Positions 1 to 6,367 of a stretch of DNA of 6,677 bases are shown here, piece by piece. A program made the position numbers and the translations under genes. The notes under the pieces are model-generated. The model had not been told where the DNA came from and did no database searches. It was given only the letters and a program-made list of their open reading frames with translations. This DNA is from Lysobacterales bacterium (GTDB lineage: Bacteria; Pseudomonadota; Gammaproteobacteria; Xanthomonadales; SZUA-36). Location of the stretch: assembly GCA_013213875.1 (NCBI GenBank), contig JABSSV010000196.1:1-6677 (forward strand), read 5' to 3'. Within the stretch, counting starts at the first letter, position 1; every line of letters begins with the position of its first letter.

Positions 1-815
1 CCGGCAAGTCGACGCTGATCGGCATTGTCAGCTCGCTGGTGAATGCCACGGCCGGAGACGTGAAGGTGTTTGGCGCCAGCGTCATGCGGGAGCGCTCCCG
101 GGCCATGTCCTATCTGGGGCTGGTGCCGCAGGAGATTAACTTCAATCTGTTTGAGAAACCGCTGGATATCGTGGTGAATCAGGCGGGCTACTATGGCATT
201 CCGCGCAAGCAGGCGCTGGAGCGGGCCGAGTTCTATCTGCGCGAGCTGCAGCTGTGGGACAAGCATGACACCCCGTCCCGGGGCCTGTCCGGCGGCATGA
301 AGCGACGCCTCATGATCGCCCGGGCCATGGTGAATGAGCCCCGGCTGCTGATTCTGGACGCGCCGACGGCCGGCGTAGATATCGAGATTCGCCGCTCCAT
401 GTGGGAGCTGATCCGGCGCATTAACGAGCGTGGCACGACGGTGATTCTGACCACCCACTATCTGGAAGAGGCGGAGGAACTGTGCCGCAATATCGCCATT
501 ATCGACCGGGGTGAGATTCGCGAAAACACGACCATGAAGTCGCTCCTGTCCAAGCTGGACGTGGAAACCTTTGTGCTGGACCTGCGCGAGCCGCTCAAGG
601 AGGCGCCGCGCTGCGAAAATATGGATATTTCCCTGCGCGATGAGAACACGCTGGAGGTAACCTTGCCGCGCACGAAATCGGTTAACGCGCTGTTCGCCAG
701 CCTGGATCAGAGCGGGATCAATGTCCTGAGCATGCGCAACAAGGCCAACCGCCTGGAGGAGCTGTTCTTGCGCCTGGTAGAGCAGGGTGATGATGCGCCG
801 GAGGGCCGCTCATGA
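1..815 (+). CDS. yadG: YadG-like ABC transporter ATP-binding protein, 5' truncated by window edge
   Basis: This is the nucleotide-binding subunit of an ABC-2 transporter, acting on the cytoplasmic face of the inner membrane with the permease encoded next. The frame is open from base 3 and begins inside the Walker A motif (GKST, 3-14), so roughly the first 40 residues lie outside the window. The GTG at 39 is internal and is not the true start. The Q-loop (VPQE, Gln codon 129-131), the ABC signature LSGGM (285-299), Walker B LLILD with Asp at 357-359, the D-loop GVD and the H-loop His (456-458) are all present. The residue after the Walker B Asp is Ala (GCG, 360-362) instead of the expected catalytic Glu. 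The C-terminal stretch MRNKANRLEELF is typical of YadG. About 270 residues are visible, which fits a full length near 310. The stop overlaps the yadH start (ATGA). The transported substrate is unknown. Confidence 0.93.
   Translation, partial: GKSTLIGIVSSLVNATAGDVKVFGASVMRERSRAMSYLGLVPQEINFNLFEKPLDIVVNQAGYYGIPRKQALERAEFYLRELQLWDKHDTPSRGLSGGMKRRLMIARAMVNEPRLLILDAPTAGVDIEIRRSMWELIRRINERGTTVILTTHYLEEAEELCRNIAIIDRGEIRENTTMKSLLSKLDVETFVLDLREPLKEAPRCENMDISLRDENTLEVTLPRTKSVNALFASLDQSGINVLSMRNKANRLEELFLRLVEQGDDAPEGRS
800..805 (+). promoter_or_regulatory. Strong Shine-Dalgarno for the yadH-like gene
   Basis: GGAGGG lies 6 bases before the ATG at 812, inside the end of the upstream ATPase gene. It fixes the permease start and, together with the ATGA overlap, points to translationally coupled expression of the two subunits. 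Confidence 0.8.
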
Positions 816-1585
816 ACGCGTCCGTGAACTGGGTCGGCTACTGCACCATTGTGCGCAAGGAAGTGTCACGCATCGTGCGCATCTGGGGCCAGACCGTGGT
901 GCCACCTGCCATTACCATGAGCCTTTACTTCATTATTTTTGGCAATCTCATCGGCAGTCGCATCGGTGACATGGGCGGTTTCGATTACATGCAGTTCATC
1001 GTGCCGGGCCTGGTCATGATGTCGGTGATCACCAACTCCTACGGCAATATGGTTTCTTCTTTCTTCGGCGCTAAATACAGCCATCACATCGAAGAGCTGC
1101 TGATTTCGCCGCTGCCGAACTGGATCATCCTGGCCGGCTATGTGACCGGCGCCTTGGTACGCGGCATGCTGGTGGGCGGTGTGGTGCTGGCCGTATCCCT
1201 GTTTTTCTCCCCCATTGAGATCCAGCATCCCTGGGTAACCTTTTCCGTACTGGTGCTGACCGCCATCGTGTTCGCCATGGCTGGCATGGTAAATGCCATT
1301 TTTGCGGAGAAGTTTGACGATATCGCGATTATTCCGACCTTCGTGCTCACGCCCCTGACCTATCTGGGCGGTGTGTTCTACAGTATTTCCCTGCTGCCGG
1401 ATTTCTGGCGCACCGTGTCGCAATTCAATCCCATTTTGTACATGATTAATGGCTTCCGTTATGGCATGCTAGGCGTGTCAGATGTCCCACTGTCCATGAC
1501 CTACGTGATTATTGGCGCCTTCGGCGTCGGCCTGTTTGTCCTGTGCATGTATTTGCTCAACACCGGCAAGGGCATGCGCAGTTGA
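812..1585 (+). CDS. yadH: YadH-like ABC-2 type transporter permease
   Basis: This is the integral inner-membrane subunit of the exporter energised by the preceding ATPase. The 257-residue product matches the usual length of YadH (about 256). It carries stretches I recognise from E. coli YadH: VPPAITMSLYFIIFGNLIG near residues 30-48, YMQFIVPGLVMMSVITNSYG, SSFFGAKYS, and the late ABC-2 signature PTFVLTPLTYLGGVFYS followed by NPILYMINGFRYG. About six hydrophobic segments are visible: roughly residues 30-50, 65-85, 105-125, 140-160, 170-190 and 228-250. The start is chosen because GGAGGG sits 6 bases upstream and the ATG overlaps the ATPase stop. The gene ends with tandem in-frame stops TGA TAA (1583-1588). 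The substrate of YadGH is not established, so none is assigned. Confidence 0.95.
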   Translation: MNASVNWVGYCTIVRKEVSRIVRIWGQTVVPPAITMSLYFIIFGNLIGSRIGDMGGFDYMQFIVPGLVMMSVITNSYGNMVSSFFGAKYSHHIEELLISPLPNWIILAGYVTGALVRGMLVGGVVLAVSLFFSPIEIQHPWVTFSVLVLTAIVFAMAGMVNAIFAEKFDDIAIIPTFVLTPLTYLGGVFYSISLLPDFWRTVSQFNPILYMINGFRYGMLGVSDVPLSMTYVIIGAFGVGLFVLCMYLLNTGKGMRS

Positions 1586-1591
1586 TAAAAT
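1583..1591 (+). promoter_or_regulatory. Candidate extended -10 promoter for the desaturase
   Basis: The sequence TGATAAAAT matches an extended -10 element (TGn followed by TAAAAT, 5 of 6 to TATAAT). It overlaps the tandem stops of the permease gene. It would start transcription near base 1598 and leave a leader of about 50 bases before the ATG at 1647. No good -35 hexamer lies at the matching distance, which extended -10 promoters can tolerate. A weaker alternative is TTGATA (1582-1587) with CATTAA 17 bases downstream. No terminator separates the permease from the desaturase, so read-through is also possible. Confidence 0.35.
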
Positions 1592-1646
1592 CTTCGCGCG
1601 GCACCATTAAACTGCTGGCCTGTCGCACCTACCCGAGTACGATTTC

Positions 1647-2807
1647 ATGACCAACCTCGAACCGAAAGCTTTCAGTAAGGAAGGCGTCCGTAACTGGCCG
1701 GTCACCCTGACCCTGGGTCTGACCTTCCTAGCTGCCATCATCCTGGTGCCCTGGTACGGCATCACCCAGGGCTTCAGTGCCTGGGCCTGGGGCTTCTTCG
1801 TATTCTTTATGCTGTTTACCGGCGTTGGCATCGGCAGTGGCTACCACCGCCTCTGGTCCCACCGCACCTACAAGGCCCATCCGGCTTGGGAGTGGTTGAT
1901 GGCCGTGGCCGGCGGCATGGCCGTGCAAAACAGTATCCTGATCTGGGCCGCGCGGCATCGCGTTCACCATCGCAGCGTCGATGATGACGACAAGGATCCC
2001 TATTCCATCGGTCGTGGCTTCTGGTACGCGCACGTAGGCTGGATGCTGCGCGACTACCGCTCCGGTCAGGTGGATTACAAGATCGTTCCGGACCTGAAGA
2101 AGAATAAGATTGTCATGTGGCAGCACAAGCACTATCTGGAGCTGGTGCTGTTGACCAATGTCGGCCTGCCTATGCTTCTGGGCTGGATGGTCGGTGACTT
2201 CTGGGGCGTGTTCCTGCTCGCCGGCCTCGGTCGGCTGGTGCTGAACCACCACTTCACCTTCTTTATCAACTCCCTGGCGCACATGTGGGGCAAGCAGCCC
2301 TTTACCGACGAGAACAGCGCGCGGGATAACTGGTTTATTGCCATCTTCACCTACGGTGAGGGTTACCATAACTACCACCACCTGTTTCAGAACGACTACC
2401 GCAACGGCATCCGCTGGTTCAACATCGACCTGAACAAATGGGTGATCGCTTGCGCGTCCTTCCTGGGTCTGGCCTCAGACCTGCGTCGCACGCCGCAATT
2501 CAAGATCTTGCGCGCGCGTCTGCACATGGACTTCAAGCGTGCCCGGCAGCGGCTGGAGGCGGATCCCGCCAACCCGCGCTGGAAGGAACTGCTGGACACG
2601 CTGGAAGGGGAATACGCCGAGTACCTGGGCACCATCAAGGAATGGCAGAACCTGCAGATGGAGAAAGTGCAGGCCAGCAAGGAGAAACTGCAGGCCAGCA
2701 AGGAAAAGCTGCAGGACACGCTTGACCGCAGCTTCCGCGAGCTGGAAAAGTCCCTGCAAATGCAGCGCAAGCGCGTGGCGCTTCTGGCGGCCCAGGCCTA
2801 CGGCTAA
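1647..2807 (+). CDS. Membrane acyl-CoA / fatty acid delta-9 desaturase
   Basis: A di-iron integral membrane desaturase that would introduce a cis double bond into a saturated acyl chain (acyl-CoA or acyl-lipid) using O2 and electrons from a redox partner, thereby adjusting membrane fluidity. The three histidine boxes are intact: H67-RLWS-H72, H104-RV-HH108 and H241-NY-HH245. The extra ligand pair typical of stearoyl-CoA desaturases, N208-SLA-H212, is also present. Hydrophobic stretches lie near residues 18-36, 44-65, 84-101, 164-195 and 264-277. Residues about 290-386 form a charged, helix-prone tail with a duplicated heptad QASKEKL (342-355) and a coiled-coil-like leucine pattern. The start has only a weak Shine-Dalgarno (GAG, 9 bases upstream). 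Regiospecificity (delta-9 versus another position) is inferred from the family, and no binding site for a known desaturase regulator is evident. Confidence 0.93.
   Translation: MTNLEPKAFSKEGVRNWPVTLTLGLTFLAAIILVPWYGITQGFSAWAWGFFVFFMLFTGVGIGSGYHRLWSHRTYKAHPAWEWLMAVAGGMAVQNSILIWAARHRVHHRSVDDDDKDPYSIGRGFWYAHVGWMLRDYRSGQVDYKIVPDLKKNKIVMWQHKHYLELVLLTNVGLPMLLGWMVGDFWGVFLLAGLGRLVLNHHFTFFINSLAHMWGKQPFTDENSARDNWFIAIFTYGEGYHNYHHLFQNDYRNGIRWFNIDLNKWVIACASFLGLASDLRRTPQFKILRARLHMDFKRARQRLEADPANPRWKELLDTLEGEYAEYLGTIKEWQNLQMEKVQASKEKLQASKEKLQDTLDRSFRELEKSLQMQRKRVALLAAQAYG
2670..2711 (+). repeat. Tandem 21-base duplication coding two identical heptads
   Basis: Two adjacent 21-base units (2670-2690 and 2691-2711) both encode QASKEKL. 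They differ at only two bases, each a silent third-position change (GAG/GAA and AAA/AAG). The copies lie inside the helical tail of the desaturase and keep the reading frame. This suggests a fairly recent in-frame duplication or a selected heptad repeat. Confidence 0.85.
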
Positions 2808-2826
2808 GCAACCTTTTTCCATGCTT

Positions 2827-2856
2827 AAAAAAAGGGGCCAGCGGGCCCCTTTTTTT
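2827..2856. terminator. Bidirectional Rho-independent terminator
   Basis: Seven A (2827-2833), GGGGCC (2834-2839), loop AGCG (2840-2843), GGCCCC (2844-2849) and seven T (2850-2856) give a perfect 13-pair inverted repeat with a GC-rich core. Read on the plus strand the hairpin is followed by a U-tract. Read on the minus strand it is likewise followed by a U-tract. It sits between the 3' ends of two convergent genes, 19 bases after the desaturase stop and 20 bases after the propeller gene stop, and should end transcription of both. Confidence 0.93.
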
Positions 2857-2876
2857 GTGGCCGGTGTTGTCGCAGA

Positions 2877-3896
2877 TCAGGGCAGTAGCGCTTCACCCAG
2901 CGTGTTTTTATCGGTGCCGAACCAGAGTGCATTGCGCTCGCGGTCATAGACCATATGGCGCACAGCGCCGGCGCCGCTGGGAATGGTGGTGCGACTGAAA
3001 ATGGCCGCCCGACGAGGGTCAAAGCCCAGCAGCTGGTTTTGGGCGGGGCCGGTCTCCACCAGCCAGATGCGGTCCTGGGCATCGCTGGCGATGGCATAGG
3101 GGCCGGACTTCGCGCTCGGCAAGGGCCACTCCTGAAAGTTGCCGGTGGCGGGCTGATAGACGCCCAGCCAGCCGGTGCTGTAATCGGTATACCAGATACG
3201 GTCATCGCGGGTGATGGCCAGACGGCGCAGACGGGATTCCGCCCGCGGGGTGGGTATGAGCTCCAGTGCCAGCGTTTCCGGGTCTATCGTGGCCAGCGCG
3301 TTGGTGCCCAGCAGGGCAAACCAGGGTCGGCCGGTAGCATCGACTTTGACGCCGTAGGGCCGGGCCTGAGGCAGGGGCAGTTCCAGCAGATCGATGCGTC
3401 CCGTGCGTCGGTTCAGACGTCCCAGCCGATTGGCCCATTGGGCGGAAAACCAGATGTTCCCGCCCTTACCGAAGGCCAGCGTATGTGGGTCCCGCACATC
3501 TTTATCCGGCATGGCGTAGCGCTGCAGCTGGCCGCTGTTGGGGTCCATTTTGCCGATATAACCCTGACGGTTACCGCTGACCCAGAGCGACGCATCGCGG
3601 TCAACGATCAGGTTGTGTGGGCCGGTACCCGGCGGCAGATCTTTGCGTGCGAATTCTTCCGTAGCCGGATCGAAGTGGCCCACGTAGTCGCCGGCCTGAC
3701 CGACGAACCAGATGGTACCGTTCGGCGCCACGTCCGGATCCCGCGGGCGCGTTTCGTCCCAGGGGACGGGCCATTCACGAATCTCTACGCCGGGCGTGTC
3801 AGCGGCCACGCGCAGGGGCGCCGGCGCGCCGGTAGTTTGGGCCGTCAGCGTGGCCGGCAGCAGTGCCAGCAGGGTAAGGAGTGTCAGGCAGCGCAT
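2877..3896 (-). CDS. Secreted seven-repeat beta-propeller, virginiamycin B lyase (Vgb)-like
   Basis: The predicted 339-residue protein has a signal peptide: MRCLTLLTLLALLPATLTA with likely cleavage after Ala19. It should therefore be exported to the periplasm or beyond. The mature part holds about seven repeats of the form P-H/Y-x-L ... G-x-I-W-F ... G ... P-x-T-G ... P-L-P. Examples are GPHNL (92-96), DPHTL (136-140), RPYGV (179-183) and GPYAI (265-269), with tryptophans W63, W105, W149, W192, W235, W278 and W325. This spacing is that of the streptogramin lyase / SMP-30-type propeller superfamily. Only one His (H314) falls where Vgb has its catalytic pair, so streptogramin cleavage is doubtful. 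The start at 3896 is preferred over the in-frame ATG at 4028 because it begins a clean signal peptide; the longer form would run through the slyD promoter. The Shine-Dalgarno is weak (GGA, 8 bases upstream). The true substrate is unknown. Confidence 0.85.
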   Translation of the reverse strand: MRCLTLLTLLALLPATLTAQTTGAPAPLRVAADTPGVEIREWPVPWDETRPRDPDVAPNGTIWFVGQAGDYVGHFDPATEEFARKDLPPGTGPHNLIVDRDASLWVSGNRQGYIGKMDPNSGQLQRYAMPDKDVRDPHTLAFGKGGNIWFSAQWANRLGRLNRRTGRIDLLELPLPQARPYGVKVDATGRPWFALLGTNALATIDPETLALELIPTPRAESRLRRLAITRDDRIWYTDYSTGWLGVYQPATGNFQEWPLPSAKSGPYAIASDAQDRIWLVETGPAQNQLLGFDPRRAAIFSRTTIPSGAGAVRHMVYDRERNALWFGTDKNTLGEALLP

Positions 3897-3975
3897 AGGC
3901 AATGTCCGGATGCAGGGACGCCAACCATAGCCCATGCGTCGGCCCCGCGCAGCCCCCGCCGGCGCTTCGGCCCTG

Positions 3976-3981
3976 TATAAT
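3976..3981 (+). promoter_or_regulatory. Candidate -10 element of the slyD-like gene
   Basis: A perfect TATAAT lies 61 bases before the slyD ATG in the 146-base divergent spacer. It predicts a transcription start near 3988. The -35 region at 17 bases upstream is GC-rich and shows no TTGACA-like hexamer, so strength or activator dependence is uncertain. The predicted leader contains a small hairpin CCGC-GAAA-GCGG (3993-4004) with a GNRA-type loop. No comparable -10 is evident on the minus strand for the propeller gene. Confidence 0.55.
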
Positions 3982-4042
3982 GCGCGCCCCAACCGCGAAA
4001 GCGGCGCCGGCCCGACAACGGGCACCATTGCAGGATTGGCTG

Positions 4043-4522
4043 ATGAAAATCGAAGACAAAAAAATCGTTTCCTTCCACTACACCCTCACCAACGAGGCGG
4101 GTGACAAGCTGGACGCCTCCCATGATCGGAATGAGCCCATGAGCTACCAGCACGGTGCGGGCAATATTATTCCCGGTCTGGAAAAAGCCATGGCCGGTAA
4201 GGAGGCGGGGGCGAGTTTCCAGGTGGTGGTGCCGCCGGAAGAGGCCTATGGCGAACGCCGGGAGGCCAATGTGCAGCGTCTGCCGCTCAAAAAACTCGGT
4301 GTGAAGCCGCAACAGCTGCAGCCCGGCATGATCCTGAACCTGCAAACCAATCAGGGTCCGGCTCAGGTCACGGTGCTTAAGGTCGGACGCTTTAACGTGG
4401 ATGTGGATGCCAACCATCCGCTGGCCGGCCAGCCGCTGCACTTTGATGTGGAAGTGATCGAGGTGCGGGACCCCGAGGCCGAGGAGGCTGCGGAAACGGA
4501 CGCTGCCGGCGACAGCGACTAG
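4043..4522 (+). CDS. slyD: SlyD-type FKBP peptidyl-prolyl cis-trans isomerase / chaperone
   Basis: A cytoplasmic prolyl isomerase with a chaperone insert domain. The 159-residue product aligns by eye with E. coli SlyD along its length. The FKBP part shows V9-SFHYTL, D21-KLDASHD, the HGAGNIIPGLEKAM segment (37-50), the EEAYG motif (66-70) and the late N124-HPLAGQPLHFDVEV strand. The stretch in between (about 72-123, NVQRLPLKKL through VDVDAN) is the insert-in-flap domain that binds unfolded chains. In contrast to E. coli SlyD there is no histidine- or cysteine-rich metal-binding tail; the C-terminus (143-159) is short and acidic. A nickel-handling role as in hydrogenase maturation is therefore unlikely for this tail. 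The start at 4043 is supported by AGGA 7 bases upstream and by alignment; the in-frame ATG at 3902 would precede the promoter. The stop overlaps the convergent exporter stop. Confidence 0.93.
   Translation: MKIEDKKIVSFHYTLTNEAGDKLDASHDRNEPMSYQHGAGNIIPGLEKAMAGKEAGASFQVVVPPEEAYGERREANVQRLPLKKLGVKPQQLQPGMILNLQTNQGPAQVTVLKVGRFNVDVDANHPLAGQPLHFDVEVIEVRDPEAEEAAETDAAGDSD
4519..4522. other. Shared tail-to-tail stop palindrome CTAG
   Basis: The slyD stop TAG occupies 4520-4522 on the plus strand and the exporter stop TAG occupies 4521-4519 on the minus strand. Both are supplied by the palindrome CTAG. There is no spacer and no visible hairpin terminator, so each transcript must run into the other gene in antisense unless it is ended by Rho. 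Confidence 0.9.
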
Positions 4523-6309
4523 CGCGAGTCGTCCGGCAGGCCCGTTTGGACCTGCCAGAGGCCGCGATAGATACCGTCCTGGGCCAGCAGCTGGGCATGA
4601 CTGCCCTGCTGCACCACCCGTCCCCGGTCCAGCACGCAGATAAGATCCGCATCGATGATGGTGGACAGGCGGTGGGCGATCACAAAGGTGGTGCGCCCTT
4701 CCGCGACCCGCTGCATGGAGCGCTGGATGGCCGCTTCCGTCTCGTTATCGACCGCTGAGGTGGCCTCATCGAGAATCACGATCGGCGGATCCTTCAGCAC
4801 CGCACGGGCAATGGACAGGCGCTGGCGCTGACCACCGGAAAGTTTCTGGCCGCGCTCGCCCACCACCGTGCCGTAGGCTGCGGGCAAATCGCGAATAAAT
4901 TCCGTGGCCTCAGCCGCCTGCGCGGCCGCTTCGATCTCCGCCGGCGCTGCATCCGGTCGGCCGTAGGCGATATTCTCCCGCACCGTGCCCTGGAACAGAT
5001 ACACATCCTGACTGACAAAACCAATGGCGCGACGCAGGTCCTGCAGATTGAGTGTAGACAGGTCCTGGCCGTCCAGCAGCAGTTGGCCGCTGCTCGGCTC
5101 ATAAAAGCGCAGCAGCAGTTTGACCAGCGTACTTTTGCCGGAACCGGTCTGGCCCACCAGGGCTACCGTAGTGCCGGCCGGCACGGTCAGGTTGATGTCA
5201 GACAGCACCTCCGGCCCGTCCCCGTAGGCGAAGCTAACGTGGCGAAATTCGATGGCCCCCTCTACCTGCTCCAGCGGCAGGGCGTGCTCGCCGGGTCGCA
5301 CCTGTACCGGCGTGGCAATCAGATTCAGGATACGCCGGGTGGAAGCCATGGCGCGTTCGAACAGATCAATGGTTTCCGCCATGCGCGTGAGGGGCCATAG
5401 CAGGCGCTGGGTGAGAAAGACCAGCACGCTGTAGGCGCCGGCATTGAGCGTGCCGTCCAGCACCGCTTTGCCGCCGTAGATCAGGGTCGCCACAAAACCC
5501 GCCATGATGGCCATGCGGATCACCGGGATAAAGGCCGAGCTGATGCGGATTGCCTCCCGGTTGGCGTCCACGTAGGCCTGCGAATCCTGCTGCAGCCGTT
5601 CCAGTTCGTGCTGCTCGCGGGTAAAGCTCTTGATGGTGGCAATGCCACCGATATTGTTGGCCAGGCGGGCACCCAGGGCCCCGACCCGCTCGCGCACCTT
5701 CGCGTAGCGCGGCTGGGCGCGCCGCTGGAACCAGAAGGCACCGATGAGAATCAGCGGTACCCGTGTAAACGCCATGAGGGCAATGGGCGGCGACAGGTAG
5801 AAAAACACGCCACCCACGGAAAGCACCGTCACCACCACCTGAATCAGCGCGTTGGCGCCACCATCGAGAAAGCGTTCCAGCTGATTGACGTCGTCGTTGA
5901 GAATGGCCACCAGATTGCCCGTGGACGCGTCCTCAAACCAGGCCATGTCCAGCTCCTGCAGGTGACCATAGGCGTCCAGTCGCAGGTCATGCTGCAGGCG
6001 CTGGGCTGTGTTGCGCCACAGCACCAGCAGCAGAAATTCGAAGACTGATTCAAAGCCCCAAACCAGAATCGTCAGGCCGCCCAGCACCAGAATCTGGTGA
6101 AAGGGATCGGCGATGCCCAGCGCACCGAGAAAGCTTTCTTCCTGCCGGACCACCACGTCAATGGCCATGCCGATAAGGATTTCCGGCATGATGTCGAACA
6201 GTTTGTTGAGTACGCTGCAGAGCGTGGCCAGCGCGATGCGCCCGTGGTGGTCCCGCGCATAGCGCAGCAGCCGCCCGAGGTCATTAAAAGAGGACAGGTT
6301 CTCGCTCAT
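4519..6309 (-). CDS. ABC exporter half-transporter (fused membrane and ATPase domains)
   Basis: A 596-residue MsbA/Sav1866-type exporter of the inner membrane that should work as a dimer. Residues about 20-310 form the six-helix membrane domain, with hydrophobic stretches near 26-52, 72-98, 152-172, 174-195, 260-282 and 290-310. The ATPase domain has a complete motif set: A-loop Tyr362, Walker A GQTGSGKST (386-394), Q-loop Gln434, x-loop GERG (484-487), signature LSGGQ (490-494), Walker B VILDE with catalytic Glu515, D-loop SAVD (518-521) and H-loop His546. It is therefore predicted to be fully active, unlike the YadG-like ATPase at the left edge. The ATG at 6309 is preceded by AGG 8 bases upstream on the coding strand. 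It follows the threonine synthase-like gene by 58 bases and is probably co-transcribed with it. The substrate (lipid, drug or peptide) cannot be told from sequence. Confidence 0.93.
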   Translation of the reverse strand: MSENLSSFNDLGRLLRYARDHHGRIALATLCSVLNKLFDIMPEILIGMAIDVVVRQEESFLGALGIADPFHQILVLGGLTILVWGFESVFEFLLLVLWRNTAQRLQHDLRLDAYGHLQELDMAWFEDASTGNLVAILNDDVNQLERFLDGGANALIQVVVTVLSVGGVFFYLSPPIALMAFTRVPLILIGAFWFQRRAQPRYAKVRERVGALGARLANNIGGIATIKSFTREQHELERLQQDSQAYVDANREAIRISSAFIPVIRMAIMAGFVATLIYGGKAVLDGTLNAGAYSVLVFLTQRLLWPLTRMAETIDLFERAMASTRRILNLIATPVQVRPGEHALPLEQVEGAIEFRHVSFAYGDGPEVLSDINLTVPAGTTVALVGQTGSGKSTLVKLLLRFYEPSSGQLLLDGQDLSTLNLQDLRRAIGFVSQDVYLFQGTVRENIAYGRPDAAPAEIEAAAQAAEATEFIRDLPAAYGTVVGERGQKLSGGQRQRLSIARAVLKDPPIVILDEATSAVDNETEAAIQRSMQRVAEGRTTFVIAHRLSTIIDADLICVLDRGRVVQQGSHAQLLAQDGIYRGLWQVQTGLPDDSR

Positions 6310-6367
6310 GGGCGGAGCCTAGCACAGGCCCCGGCGGCAGGCCGGAGCGACCGCATGGCGGACCCGC
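6310..6367 (-). other. Spacer between the threonine synthase-like and exporter genes
   Basis: The 58-base gap is GC-rich. It contains a short hairpin (CCGC 6351-6354, ATG loop, GCGG 6358-6361) and a second GC-rich dyad near 6331-6345 (CCGGC / GCCGG). Neither is followed by a T-tract on the minus strand, so intrinsic termination is unlikely, and no clear promoter was seen. This favours read-through from the upstream gene into the exporter. Confidence 0.4.

Noticed and set aside
39..41. GTG at 39 as the start of the YadG-like ATPase
   Set aside because: The frame is open upstream to base 3 and encodes the Walker A GKST, so the real start lies before the window.
866..1423. Minus-strand open frame (185 codons) opposite the YadH-like permease
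   Set aside because: It is His/Gly/Gln-rich antisense of a membrane protein gene, with no domain seen; the plus-strand gene is clear.
1728..2381. Minus-strand open frame (217 codons) opposite the desaturase
   Set aside because: It mirrors the histidine-box region of the desaturase and gives a low-complexity Val/His/Gln-rich product with no family resemblance.
2955..3980. Long plus-strand open frame (341 codons) opposite the propeller gene
   Set aside because: It is a GC-driven shadow: composition is Gly/Arg/Gln-rich without recognisable domains, while the minus strand has a signal peptide and regular propeller repeats.
3897..4028. N-terminal extension of the propeller protein to the ATG at 4028
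   Set aside because: The added 44 residues are Arg/Ala/Pro-rich, hide the signal peptide, and run across the slyD promoter and leader.
3902..4042. Upstream in-frame extension of slyD to the ATG at 3902
   Set aside because: It precedes the TATAAT element, and SlyD homology begins at MKIEDK (4043), where a good Shine-Dalgarno sits.
6331..6361. GC-rich hairpins before the exporter as a terminator
   Set aside because: No T-tract follows on the minus strand, so they do not look like an intrinsic terminator.
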